Below, piece after piece: positions 16,027 through 23,931 of a DNA stretch of 64,000 nt; the first letter of the stretch is position 1; every line of letters begins with the position of its first letter. Source of the DNA: Marivita sp046592965 (GTDB lineage Bacteria > Pseudomonadota > Alphaproteobacteria > Rhodobacterales > Rhodobacteraceae); assembly GCF_046592965.1 (NCBI RefSeq), contig NZ_JBISBV010000001.1, forward strand, positions 62,001 to 126,000, written 5' to 3'. Position numbers and translations under genes: made by a program. The notes under the pieces are model-generated. The model saw only the letters and a program-made list of their open reading frames with translations, was not told the origin of the DNA and did no database searches.

Positions 16027-18150
16027 CTAGCCCATCGCAAACGATCCGTACGGCAAGAAATGCACCATGTCGCCCGGTCGCACATGCACCGCGCCATCGG
16101 GCAATTCGACCAGGCCTTCGGCCCAGCTCAAACCGCTGATGCGGCCCGATCCTTCGGATTTGAAGATCTCGACGCGTCCGCCTCGCACACGCGCACGCAG
16201 GTATTCTCGACGCCCCGGTTTCTTGCGTTTTTCGAACGCCGCCGGCACCTTGAAGGACAGCGGTACGTGCCATCCGGTCCCGGCCAATGCGCCCATTGCC
16301 GGACGTGCAAATATCAGGGTACACACCAACGCCGCCACGGGATTTCCCGGCAATCCGAAAACCGGCGTGCGGTTCCAGAGGCCAAGCGCCAAGGGCCGCC
16401 CCGGCTTCAGCGCGATCCGCCATTCCTGCATCGCCCCGCTTTCGCGCAGCAGCGCCGACATATGGTCTTCGTCGCCCGCAGATGCGCCGCCCGATGTCAA
16501 AATCACGTCCGCGCGGCGTGCCGCATCGTCCAGCCGTTCGCGCACCGCGTTGCGGTCATCGGGTGCACAACCCATGTCAACCGCCGCAAAGCCCATTTGC
16601 GCGCAAAGGCTTAACAACATGGGGCGATTGGCATCGTAGATTTGCCCGTCCGCCACCTCCGCCCCCGGCTCAGCAATCTCGTCGCCAGTTGACATCACCG
16701 CGACGCGCAACCGCTTGAAGACCGGTAGATCGCCGTATCCGACCGCCGCCGCCAGCGCCAGATCCGCGGGTCGTAAAATCCGTCCCTCGGGCAACGCAAG
16801 ATCACCGGAGCAGATATCTTCGCCCGCCCTGCGCGTGTTCGCGCCCTGTTTCATCGGACCGTGAAACGCAATATGCCCGCCGCCGACCGACACATCTTCG
16901 TCAAGCACCACTGTGTCGACGCCAGCGGGCAAGTCCGCGCCTGTCAAAACGCGGATGGCGTGACCTTTCGGTATCGCACCGTCAAACGGCTTGCCCGCCG
17001 CGGATCGGCCCTCGACCAATGGCAGCAATTGCGGCCCGTCACCAATTGATGCGCCGCAGAACCCGTAGCCATCGACAGCGCTGTTGGGATGCGGCGGGTT
17101 CGAGCGCCGCGCCAGAACATCCGACGCAAGCACCCGTCCGGCGGACTCCACAAGCGGCACCGTTTCTTGTCCGACCACGGGTGTCATCCGATCGCGTAGC
17201 ATCGCCAACGCATCATCTACCGGCGTCCAGTCCACCCCAGCAGGAAGTGCAAAGCAATCATTGCGCAGCGGTGGTGGGCTTAACAGAGGTCTGCCTTGTG
17301 CCGCCGCGACCAATTCAGCGTTGTATCCGGCGCCTAGAATCCACGCCTCCTCGGCAGCGTTGGCCCCAACATCGGCCAGCATCGTCTCGAGGCGGTGCGG
17401 TGCCAAACTGGCCAGCGCGCGCGCCAAAAGACGCACCTGCGCTCGGTCGCGGATTTCGTCGTCGTGTGCTTCTTTCACCGCCGGTTCTATCAGTCCCGGC
17501 CAGATTTCTACTAATACAGTCGCAGCATTGCTCACCTCCTCAAAGGGCCAGACGGCCACGCCTGCCCGCCGGCGCAAGCGGGACAACATCGGCAATCCCA
17601 TCAAGGCCTGACTTCCCACAGTCGGGTTAAAATAGAGTTGAAAACAGCTCGACGCAGCCTTCGCGCGAACATCTGCCTGCCGCCGTTCTGCAATGTCGCG
17701 AAATTCAATGCCGGTTTTCCGATACGGAATACCGGGCCATTGCCTCTCATCAGGCTTGCCCCAAAACGGTCCCGCCCCGTCAAACAAAGCGTTCAACGCC
17801 TCAGCAACCTCGAACCGGTTGTTCGCGCCTGAATCATCGTCGCAGATGTGCTCTTCAAGCCAATCCCAAAGGATCAGAGGATCATCCCGCCCTGTCACCG
17901 CACGAGCAAACCCCTGCGGATATCCGAACGGAAAATCGAACCCGATCAAACACCGCCGCCCGGCGGTTGCTTCGGTGTCAATAAACGCCTCCAGCCACGC
18001 TTCCGCCTCGATCCGCGTGCGGAAATATACCGGATCGTCCTCCTGGCTCGCGCGCGCGATGCCGATCCAGATCGCATCCTTTGACGGCCTCTTGGGCGCC
18101 CGTTTTCCGGCAGACCAGTCGACCACCACAAATGTGTCAAACCTGCTCAA
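16027..18150 (-). CDS. moeA: Molybdopterin molybdenumtransferase MoeA with an extra N-terminal RNase-H-like domain
   Basis: Residues about 298-707 form a full MoeA, which inserts molybdate into adenylated molybdopterin: NSAVDGYGF, the MPT-binding STGDEI and TSGGASAGDEDHM loops, KPGRPLALG, GLPGNPVA, and a C-terminal MoeA domain IV. Residues about 1-290 are an added domain beginning FVVVDWSAG with further acidic residues in GFDFPFG and HDDEIRDR, resembling DUF429-like RNase-H-fold proteins. As a separate protein this type is sometimes annotated with molybdopterin-guanine dinucleotide synthesis in Rhodobacterales. The length (707 aa) is far above a normal MoeA (about 400). It overlaps mobB by 4 bp (ATGA). 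Confidence 0.9.
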   Translation of the reverse strand: MSRFDTFVVVDWSAGKRAPKRPSKDAIWIGIARASQEDDPVYFRTRIEAEAWLEAFIDTEATAGRRCLIGFDFPFGYPQGFARAVTGRDDPLILWDWLEEHICDDDSGANNRFEVAEALNALFDGAGPFWGKPDERQWPGIPYRKTGIEFRDIAERRQADVRAKAASSCFQLYFNPTVGSQALMGLPMLSRLRRRAGVAVWPFEEVSNAATVLVEIWPGLIEPAVKEAHDDEIRDRAQVRLLARALASLAPHRLETMLADVGANAAEEAWILGAGYNAELVAAAQGRPLLSPPPLRNDCFALPAGVDWTPVDDALAMLRDRMTPVVGQETVPLVESAGRVLASDVLARRSNPPHPNSAVDGYGFCGASIGDGPQLLPLVEGRSAAGKPFDGAIPKGHAIRVLTGADLPAGVDTVVLDEDVSVGGGHIAFHGPMKQGANTRRAGEDICSGDLALPEGRILRPADLALAAAVGYGDLPVFKRLRVAVMSTGDEIAEPGAEVADGQIYDANRPMLLSLCAQMGFAAVDMGCAPDDRNAVRERLDDAARRADVILTSGGASAGDEDHMSALLRESGAMQEWRIALKPGRPLALGLWNRTPVFGLPGNPVAALVCTLIFARPAMGALAGTGWHVPLSFKVPAAFEKRKKPGRREYLRARVRGGRVEIFKSEGSGRISGLSWAEGLVELPDGAVHVRPGDMVHFLPYGSFAMG

Positions 18151-18638
18151 AGCCCAACCTCGGCCAAAATAAATTCCGCGATGGCGGCCGTGTCGTCCAG
18201 ATCAAACACCGGACGGTCAAGATCAAGCGCTGTATCGCTCGCCACAGCGCGAATGGTGGGATCTCCGGGGGCGATCAACGCAGTGCCGGTTTCGGCGCGA
18301 TAGGCTTCGATCTTGGGGTGTCGGTCACGTTTGTACCCCTCAACGAGAACCAGATCGACGGGCGCAAGCCGGTCCAACAGCTCGGCCAGGCTCGGCTCAT
18401 CCTCGCCGCGCATCTCGTGCATCAGGGCAAACCGCTTGCGAGAGGCCAGCAACACCTCGGTCGCACCGGCGATCCGGTGCCGGTGACTGTCTTTGCCCGG
18501 ATGATCCACATCAAAGCTGTGATGCGCATGTTTGATCGTCGACACCGACAGCCCGCGCTCCGTGATCTCGGTCACCAAGCGCTCCATCAGCCCGGTTTTA
18601 CCGGCATTTTTCCAACCGGTGACGCCGTAAAGCCTCAT
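18147..18638 (-). CDS. mobB: Molybdopterin-guanine dinucleotide biosynthesis protein MobB
   Basis: This GTP-binding adaptor supports formation of the MGD cofactor. The 163 aa start with the P-loop GVTGWKNAGKTGLMERLV and contain the KHAHHSFDVDHPGKDS stretch and LVLVEGYKRDRHPKIE, all typical of MobB. Its ends overlap mobA and moeA by 4 bp each, so the three are translated as one unit. Confidence 0.93.
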   Translation of the reverse strand: MRLYGVTGWKNAGKTGLMERLVTEITERGLSVSTIKHAHHSFDVDHPGKDSHRHRIAGATEVLLASRKRFALMHEMRGEDEPSLAELLDRLAPVDLVLVEGYKRDRHPKIEAYRAETGTALIAPGDPTIRAVASDTALDLDRPVFDLDDTAAIAEFILAEVGL

Positions 18639-19270
18639 ATCTTCGACTCTGCCGCGATAAGATCGTCGGGGGTGTTCACGTTGAAAAACGGATCGCTGCT
18701 GCGCACATCAAACACGGCTTCGCGACCACCATGGCGCTCGGTCCAGAGCACCACCTTGTTCACCCCGTCGCCCAGCGCGCGGCGCAAATCCTCGCGCAAG
18801 GCCACGGGCCAGAGGCCAAAGGTCGGATGCCGGATCAGTCCGGACCGGCTCATGGATTTGGTGCGCTCCACTCCGCGCGGCGTTGCCGCCAGCACCAGTG
18901 GATGGGTCATGCCTTGCGCCGTGTGTTGCAGGAACGACACCAGATCAAGCGGGAAGAACGGCGTGTCGGCAGCCACGGTCACAATCGTGTCCGCACCCTG
19001 TTCCGCCGCCCAATCGAGCCCGGCCAGAACACCCGCCAACGGCCCCGGAAAGCCTTTTACACTGTCCGGGATCACAGGCAGGCCAAATTCCGCAAATCGC
19101 TTGGGATCACCATTGGCGTTCAAGGCGATCCGTTGGACCTGCGGCTGCAATCGCTCGATCACACGCGCCAGCAAGGGTTTGCCACCAACTGTCAACAGCC
19201 CCTTGTCACCCCCGCCCATGCGGGTCGCCTGACCGCCCGCCAAAATCACACCCAGTGGTTTCTTCATCAT
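18635..19270 (-). CDS. mobA: Molybdenum cofactor guanylyltransferase MobA
   Basis: It attaches GMP from GTP to molybdopterin to form the MGD cofactor of DMSO-reductase family enzymes. The 211-aa protein has the nucleotidyltransferase signature GVILAGGQATRMGGGDKGLL, the GFPGPLAGVLAGLDWA loop and the Asp of VAADTPFFP. It lies 6 bp after fdhD and overlaps mobB by 4 bp. Confidence 0.95.
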   Translation of the reverse strand: MMKKPLGVILAGGQATRMGGGDKGLLTVGGKPLLARVIERLQPQVQRIALNANGDPKRFAEFGLPVIPDSVKGFPGPLAGVLAGLDWAAEQGADTIVTVAADTPFFPLDLVSFLQHTAQGMTHPLVLAATPRGVERTKSMSRSGLIRHPTFGLWPVALREDLRRALGDGVNKVVLWTERHGGREAVFDVRSSDPFFNVNTPDDLIAAESKI

Positions 19271-19276
19271 CGCTTC

Positions 19277-20155
19277 TCAATCCGCGCTTTTCCTGCGGTG
19301 TTTGCCGCGTTCCTCCGGCACCGTGTCCGGATCCATGTCGCGCACCAGCCGGTCTTCTCCCGACAGGCAGACGAACCGTTTGCCCTTCATCCGGCCGATG
19401 CACGTCAGCCCGACCTGTCGCGCGATTTCAACGCCCCAAGCGGTAAAGCCCGACCGCGACGCCAGAACGGGTATTCCCATCAGGGCCGTCTTGATCACCA
19501 TTTCCGATGTCAGTCGCCCGGTCGTATAGAGCATCTTGTCACCCGCACCGACACCCTCTTGGAACATCCATCCGGCAATCTTGTCGACGGCGTTATGCCG
19601 CCCGACGTCTTCCATATAGACCAGTGTCCGATCTTGCTGGCACAGCACCGTTCCGTGGATCGCCCCCGCCTCAAGGTAGAGCGACGGCGTCGTGTTGATC
19701 TTGTGTGCCAGCGCATAGAGCCAGGATGTGCGCACCTGAACCTGCGGCAACCGAACCCGATCAAGCCCCTCCATCATATCGCCAAACACCGTGCCCACCG
19801 CACACCCGCTCGTGCGGGTTTTCTTCTTCATCTTGTCTTCATACGTCGTCTGTCGTTCGGTCCGCACGACAACTGTTTCAAGCTCGTCGTCGTGTTCCAC
19901 CCGCGTGATCACGTCATCGTCCAGCAACATGCCCTGATTGCGAAGAAATCCGACTGCCAGATATTCGGGATAATCGCCGATCGTCATCGCGGTGACGATC
20001 TCCTGCGCGTTGAGGAATATCGTCAGCGGGCGCTCCTCGACCACGCTGATCTCGGTTTCAAGTCCGGTGTGATCGGTGCCAACAACCCGCCGCGTGAGCC
20101 GCGCGGCGCTCGGATCGGGGGCGATCAGATAGTCCGACCTGGCGGCATTCGACAT
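19277..20155 (-). CDS. fdhD: Formate dehydrogenase accessory sulfurtransferase FdhD
   Basis: FdhD carries sulfur from a cysteine desulfurase to the Mo-bis-MGD cofactor so that formate dehydrogenase becomes active. The 292 aa have the family motifs RTSGCAVG, EDVGRHNAVDK and TTGRLTSEMV. At the sulfur-transfer loop only one Cys is present (residue 118), where E. coli FdhD has a CxxC pair. The ATG at 20155 was chosen, 9 nt after AAGGAG; an in-frame TTG nearer to that site is less likely. It is first in the fdhD-mobA-mobB-moeA operon and divergent from azlC. Confidence 0.94.
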   Translation of the reverse strand: MSNAARSDYLIAPDPSAARLTRRVVGTDHTGLETEISVVEERPLTIFLNAQEIVTAMTIGDYPEYLAVGFLRNQGMLLDDDVITRVEHDDELETVVVRTERQTTYEDKMKKKTRTSGCAVGTVFGDMMEGLDRVRLPQVQVRTSWLYALAHKINTTPSLYLEAGAIHGTVLCQQDRTLVYMEDVGRHNAVDKIAGWMFQEGVGAGDKMLYTTGRLTSEMVIKTALMGIPVLASRSGFTAWGVEIARQVGLTCIGRMKGKRFVCLSGEDRLVRDMDPDTVPEERGKHRRKSAD

Positions 20156-20234
20156 TGATTGCAACTCCTTGCAGCAACAGCTACGTCCGGTCGAACAACC
20201 CGAACAGGAGACAGTGATGGCGGGGGAGAGCCTA

Positions 20235-20924
20235 ATGTCAAGTTACTGGCGCGGCCTTCGGGACGGGGTGCCGTTTCTCGCGGTCGTCGTCCCGTTCGGT
20301 ATGCTGTTTGGCGTACTTGGCACCGAAGCCGGACTCGAGATCTACGAGACGATGGCGTTTTCGATCGTGGTCATCGCCGGCGCGGCACAGTTCACCGCGC
20401 TTCAGTTGCTGACGGAAAATGCACCCACGCTGGTGGTCATTGCATCGGCATTGGCGGTGAACCTGCGCATGGCGATGTATTCGGCCTCCATTACACCTTA
20501 CCTGGGGTCCTTGCCGCTCTGGAAGCGGGGGATTGCGGCGTATTTTCTGGTGGATCAAACCTACGCCGCGTCGGTCATCGACTACGAAAGACACCCCGAT
20601 GAGACCCCGTCGCAGCGATTCAGGTACTTCCTTGGCGTCATGACCCCGATCTGCCCGCCCTGGTATGTGGCTACGCTCGCGGGTGCCCTTCTGGGCGAAA
20701 GCATCCCGTCCAGCCTGGGCCTCGACTTTGCGTTGCCGATTGCGTTTTTGGCGATGATGGGTCCGATGCTGCGCACGCGTGCGCACCAGATTGCGGCGCT
20801 TGTAGCAGTGGTGCTTGCGCTGGTCTTTGTCTGGCTGCCATTCAATCTTGGCCTGATGGTGGGCGCACTGGGCGGCATGATGGCGGGCGCGCGGGCAGAG
20901 CTCAAACTGGGTCTTGCGCCATGA
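20235..20924 (+). CDS. azlC: AzlC family branched-chain amino acid exporter, large subunit
   Basis: AzlC with AzlD exports branched-chain amino acids (and their analogues) across the inner membrane. The 229 aa contain the AzlC signature (AGAAQFTALQLL) and several hydrophobic segments, ending in a GALGGMMAG stretch. GGGGGAGA lies 5 nt before the ATG at 20235; earlier in-frame ATGs lack such a site. The stop overlaps the azlD start by 4 bp. Confidence 0.9.
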   Translation: MSSYWRGLRDGVPFLAVVVPFGMLFGVLGTEAGLEIYETMAFSIVVIAGAAQFTALQLLTENAPTLVVIASALAVNLRMAMYSASITPYLGSLPLWKRGIAAYFLVDQTYAASVIDYERHPDETPSQRFRYFLGVMTPICPPWYVATLAGALLGESIPSSLGLDFALPIAFLAMMGPMLRTRAHQIAALVAVVLALVFVWLPFNLGLMVGALGGMMAGARAELKLGLAP

Positions 20925-21244
20925 GCGACACCGTAGAGCTTTGGATCGTGATCCTGGTGCTGGGCGCGGGCAGCTTCGGCCTGCGATTTGTCTTTCTGGG
21001 CCTTGTCGGCGATCGCGAACTGCCGGAATGGCTGCTTCGACACCTGCGCTATACGGCCGTCGCGGTCATCCCGGCTCTGATTGCGCCGCTGATCGTCTGG
21101 CCGACGGCGACCGGCGGCTCACCCGACGCGCCGCGTTTCGCGGCCGCCGTTGCAACCTTTGCAGTCGGGTATCTGACCAAGAATGTACTAGCCGCAATGG
21201 TGGTGGGCGCGGCCGTGCTGGTGGGGTTGAACTCGCTGATCTGA
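20921..21244 (+). CDS. azlD: AzlD domain protein, small subunit of the branched-chain amino acid exporter
   Basis: The 107-aa protein is mostly hydrophobic with about four membrane spans and the AzlD features LRFVFLG, LRYTAVAVIPALIAPL and a C-terminal NVLAAMVVGAAVLVG. It is translationally coupled to azlC, as is normal for this pair. It converges with the lipoprotein gene, leaving only 3 bp between stops. Confidence 0.9.
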   Translation: MSDTVELWIVILVLGAGSFGLRFVFLGLVGDRELPEWLLRHLRYTAVAVIPALIAPLIVWPTATGGSPDAPRFAAAVATFAVGYLTKNVLAAMVVGAAVLVGLNSLI

Positions 21245-21247
21245 CGA

Positions 21248-21877
21248 TCAGCGCTGCGCGACGACCGCCTGTTCGAATTCCGCAATCGCAACAGATTTGT
21301 CATCGTCATCATTCTCGACGATGGTTGATGTCTGCACTCCGGGCAACGCGCCGAAATCATCCATCAGTGTCTTCGGGAACCAGGTCGAGCCCACCGATTC
21401 AAAACCTGGCAGCTTGCGCAGGATCGCCGCGGTGCTCAACGCACATTGCGCCGACCCAACCGGGCCGTTCGCAATCGCCAAACGCAGCGCACGCTCCGCC
21501 ACCTCGGGCGAGACTTCGACTCGCTGGATCACCACACGATAGGTTTTGCGTGCGTGTGCACGGGCGTAAAAATCGGCAACGCCAGGAGTCACGCCGTACA
21601 ATACGTCATCGCGCTCGGGCACGGCACTCAGGCGTACGGTGCCGGCCGGATCAAAGATCACCCGTTGCGAGCCATTGATCATCAGGCTGGTATGCGCGCC
21701 AGCACCCGAGCGGTTGTTGATCATGGTGAACAAGGTCAGCGCCGGCGGGCCGGCGTGGCGGTACGAGGCGCTGCTGATCACCTCTCTCGAAGCGTCGGGG
21801 CGCATGTCGGCACCAGCGCCGCACCCGGCCAGGGCCAGCACTGTAACCGCGGCCAACGCGCGTGAAAGTAGGATCAT
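21248..21877 (-). CDS. Putative lipoprotein, possibly a permuted papain-like (NlpC/P60-type) hydrolase
   Basis: The 209 aa start with a lipoprotein signal peptide and lipobox (VTVLALAGC, lipidated Cys 19). The mature part has a His in GAHTSLMI followed by FDPAG, and later a Cys in SAQCALSTAAIL. This His-before-Cys order is what permuted papain-like proteins such as YiiX show. The enzymatic assignment is inference from these motifs only; membrane anchoring is well supported. GAGG lies 5 nt before the ATG. Confidence 0.65.
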   Translation of the reverse strand: MILLSRALAAVTVLALAGCGAGADMRPDASREVISSASYRHAGPPALTLFTMINNRSGAGAHTSLMINGSQRVIFDPAGTVRLSAVPERDDVLYGVTPGVADFYARAHARKTYRVVIQRVEVSPEVAERALRLAIANGPVGSAQCALSTAAILRKLPGFESVGSTWFPKTLMDDFGALPGVQTSTIVENDDDDKSVAIAEFEQAVVAQR

Positions 21878-21898
21878 TTCGGCCTCGGGCTCTGAAGA

Positions 21899-22033
21899 TC
21901 AGGAATTGAAGATCGCCAGGAAAATCAGAACAGCGATGCTGAACATGGCAACCCGTGCGATGATCCGCAAAAACCCGTCAAAGGTCTTTTCCTGTGCCGT
22001 TATATCCATCGTTCCGTGCTTGTGCTCTGCCAT
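21899..22033 (-). CDS. aa3-type cytochrome c oxidase subunit IV
   Basis: This 44-aa protein is MAEHKHG followed by MDITAQEKTFDGF and one transmembrane helix (about residues 24-42), matching the short bacterial COX IV family (PF07835). It packs against the catalytic subunit of the aa3 oxidase; its exact role is unclear. An ATG 9 bp upstream (22042) is possible, but AGGGA is better spaced for 22033. As often in alphaproteobacteria, it lies away from the other cox genes. Confidence 0.88.
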   Translation of the reverse strand: MAEHKHGTMDITAQEKTFDGFLRIIARVAMFSIAVLIFLAIFNS

Positions 22034-22121
22034 CTTAGACATTCCCTAGAATCCGTTTACCCAGTCGCTACCCGATTTGCGCGACCATGTCACCCATGCC
22101 AAGTGCGCAGTGTGTCGCGGT

Positions 22122-22580
22122 TTATTCAGATTGTTCCAGTTTTGCCGCCAGTTCGAATCCGATACGCCGTGGCGTCTGTTTGGCTTTGGGTGTCGGCAGC
22201 GCGCGCAGCGCCACATTCAGTTGAGAGACGTGCTGGATCAACTGCATCCGACTGCCGCCTGAATCCCTGCCGTAGAACGTAACGATGTCAGGGTCGAAAA
22301 AACCCAATCCCTCGATCCGCAGCACGCCGGTTTCGTTACCTGCAAAGCCCATCGCCACCTCATGCTCGTTATCCAGCTGTTCCTCGAACTTCTGAATGTA
22401 GAGGATCAACCGCTCATAGGCCCATTCGGCCGGGCTTTTCTCCGCCATCGATTTGCGGGTCACCGAGTCCGGCAACTCTTTCGAACCGGTTTCTCCACAG
22501 CCCTCGGCATGGGCGTCATACTTGCGCGGCAGGGCATCGCCTTCGGCGTATTCTGCTGTGGTCCGAATTCCGTCGCCCAT
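22122..22580 (-). CDS. DUF6173 family protein
   Basis: The 152-aa protein contains the DUF6173 block: AEWAYERLILYIQKFEEQL, HEVAMGFAGN, GFFDPDIVTFYGRD and LIQHVSQLNVAL, a compact alpha/beta core. The N-terminal 60 residues are low in conservation. GGGAGG at 22587-22592 sets the ATG at 22580; the open frame extends upstream without support. The function is unknown. Two perfect palindromes lie 120-150 bp upstream. Confidence 0.8.
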   Translation of the reverse strand: MGDGIRTTAEYAEGDALPRKYDAHAEGCGETGSKELPDSVTRKSMAEKSPAEWAYERLILYIQKFEEQLDNEHEVAMGFAGNETGVLRIEGLGFFDPDIVTFYGRDSGGSRMQLIQHVSQLNVALRALPTPKAKQTPRRIGFELAAKLEQSE

Positions 22581-22699
22581 GATCCATCCTCCCGAGAATC
22601 GCGGCCGTCTTGCGACCGCGTTGGCCTGACCAAGCTTACATAGCAAAACCGGCTGAACCGCGCGATTGAGTTATTCGTTACCAAATCGTTAATAGATCC

Positions 22700-22709
22700 G
22701 GTCCGGACC
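22700..22709. promoter_or_regulatory. Perfect 10-bp palindrome upstream of the DUF6173 gene
   Basis: GGTCCGGACC is fully self-complementary and lies 2 bp from the 20-bp palindrome at 22712-22731. A repressor site or chance are both possible for this short element. Confidence 0.25.
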
Positions 22710-22711
22710 CA

Positions 22712-22731
22712 TTGTTTCGCATGCGAAACAA
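22712..22731. promoter_or_regulatory. Perfect 20-bp palindrome, candidate operator
   Basis: TTGTTTCGCATGCGAAACAA reads the same on both strands with no spacer. It lies between rmuC (whose stop is at 22765) and the DUF6173 gene, 132 bp upstream of the latter. The absence of a loop and of a T-tract argues against a terminator; a binding site for a dimeric regulator is likely. The regulator is unknown. Confidence 0.55.
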
Positions 22732-22764
22732 AGGGGTGCTCGTACTGACCTATTTCTGCGCCTG

Positions 22765-23931
22765 TTACTCTCCCGGCGTTTTGGCCAGATGCACCACCGG
22801 GTTGGGTTGGTCTTTCGCCAGTTCCTCGAAATCGAAATTGTCCAGGCGCCGCGCCCGCCTGCCGGCTTTGTCGGCACTGATCTTGATGTCGGCGATATCC
22901 TTTGCCGCTTGTCCGAAATGCCGGTCGAGGTTTTCCACCCGGCTGCCCAACCTGTCCACATCTGCGTAAAGCAGGCCAAGCTCCTTGCGAATGGCACCAG
23001 CCTGCTCTTGCATCCGCGCATCTTTCAGGATGGCACGCATCGTGTTGAGGGTGGCCATGCATGTCGTCGGCGAAACGATCCAGACCCGCGCCGCGAATCC
23101 ATCGCGCACGACTTCGGGAAAGTTCGCGTGCAGCTCGGCATAGACCGCCTCGGAGGGCAGGAACATCAATGCACCATCGGCGGTTTCGCCTTCGATGATG
23201 TATTTTTCCGAAATATCCTTGATGTGTTTTCGCAGCGAAAGCCGCAATTGCTGCGCCGCGCGGTTCAGTTGCTCCGGCGTGTCGGCGCGGCGGAGCTGCT
23301 CGTACGCCTCAAGCGGAAACTTGCTGTCAATCGCGATCGGCCCCGGCGGGTTCGGCAGATGGATCAGACAATCCGCGCGCTTGCCGTTGGACAGGGTCGC
23401 TTGCAGATCATAGCTGTCCTTCGGCAGCGCCTTGCTGACGATATCGGTCAGCTGAATCTCTCCGAACGCGCCCCGTGTCTGCTTGTTCGACAGGATATCC
23501 TGCAATGACAGTACGTCGCCCGACAGCTTGGTGATGTTGTCCTGCGCCTTGTCGATGCTTTGCAACCGCTGTTGCAGATCGCCTAGCGATTGTGCGGTGC
23601 GCCGGGCGGAGCCGTGCAGGTTCTCGTTCATCTGGCTTTGCACCTGCGCCAGCCGCCGCTCCATCAGTTGCAACATCGCCGTCTGGCTTTGCGCCTGCGC
23701 CTCGCTCACATGGCTCAACCCGCCGGACAATCGCTCCTGCCCGTCGCTGAGACCCTGCACGCGCTGGCCCACTTGTGCCAGTTGATAAACAAGAGGTTCG
23801 GCAAGTTTCGCGGCGCGACGCGCCGACAGCATCGACATGACCAGCAACAGGAACACAGCGAGCCCAAGCACCAGCGCGAACAGCGCGACGGGATCGGACA
23901 GGTTCAAAGTGGTTTCACCGATCTGGATCAT
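22765..23931 (-). CDS. rmuC: DNA recombination protein RmuC
   Basis: This RmuC-family nuclease-fold protein is thought to limit inversions at inverted repeats. The 388 aa have an N-terminal transmembrane segment (about residues 11-33, VALFALVLGLAVFLLLVM), a long coiled coil, and the RmuC core (QTRGAFGEIQLTDIV, ADCLIHLP, IAIDSKFPLEAYEQL, MFLPSEAVYAEL, WIVSPTTCMATLNTM). It overlaps mutL by 4 bp (ATGA), so it forms an operon with a mismatch-repair gene. Confidence 0.94.
   Translation of the reverse strand: MIQIGETTLNLSDPVALFALVLGLAVFLLLVMSMLSARRAAKLAEPLVYQLAQVGQRVQGLSDGQERLSGGLSHVSEAQAQSQTAMLQLMERRLAQVQSQMNENLHGSARRTAQSLGDLQQRLQSIDKAQDNITKLSGDVLSLQDILSNKQTRGAFGEIQLTDIVSKALPKDSYDLQATLSNGKRADCLIHLPNPPGPIAIDSKFPLEAYEQLRRADTPEQLNRAAQQLRLSLRKHIKDISEKYIIEGETADGALMFLPSEAVYAELHANFPEVVRDGFAARVWIVSPTTCMATLNTMRAILKDARMQEQAGAIRKELGLLYADVDRLGSRVENLDRHFGQAAKDIADIKISADKAGRRARRLDNFDFEELAKDQPNPVVHLAKTPGE

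Noticed and set aside
22676..22695. TTAC-N7-TTAA near the DUF6173 gene as a second CtrA box
   Set aside because: One mismatch in a four-base half-site and no conserved flanking C; such matches are common by chance.
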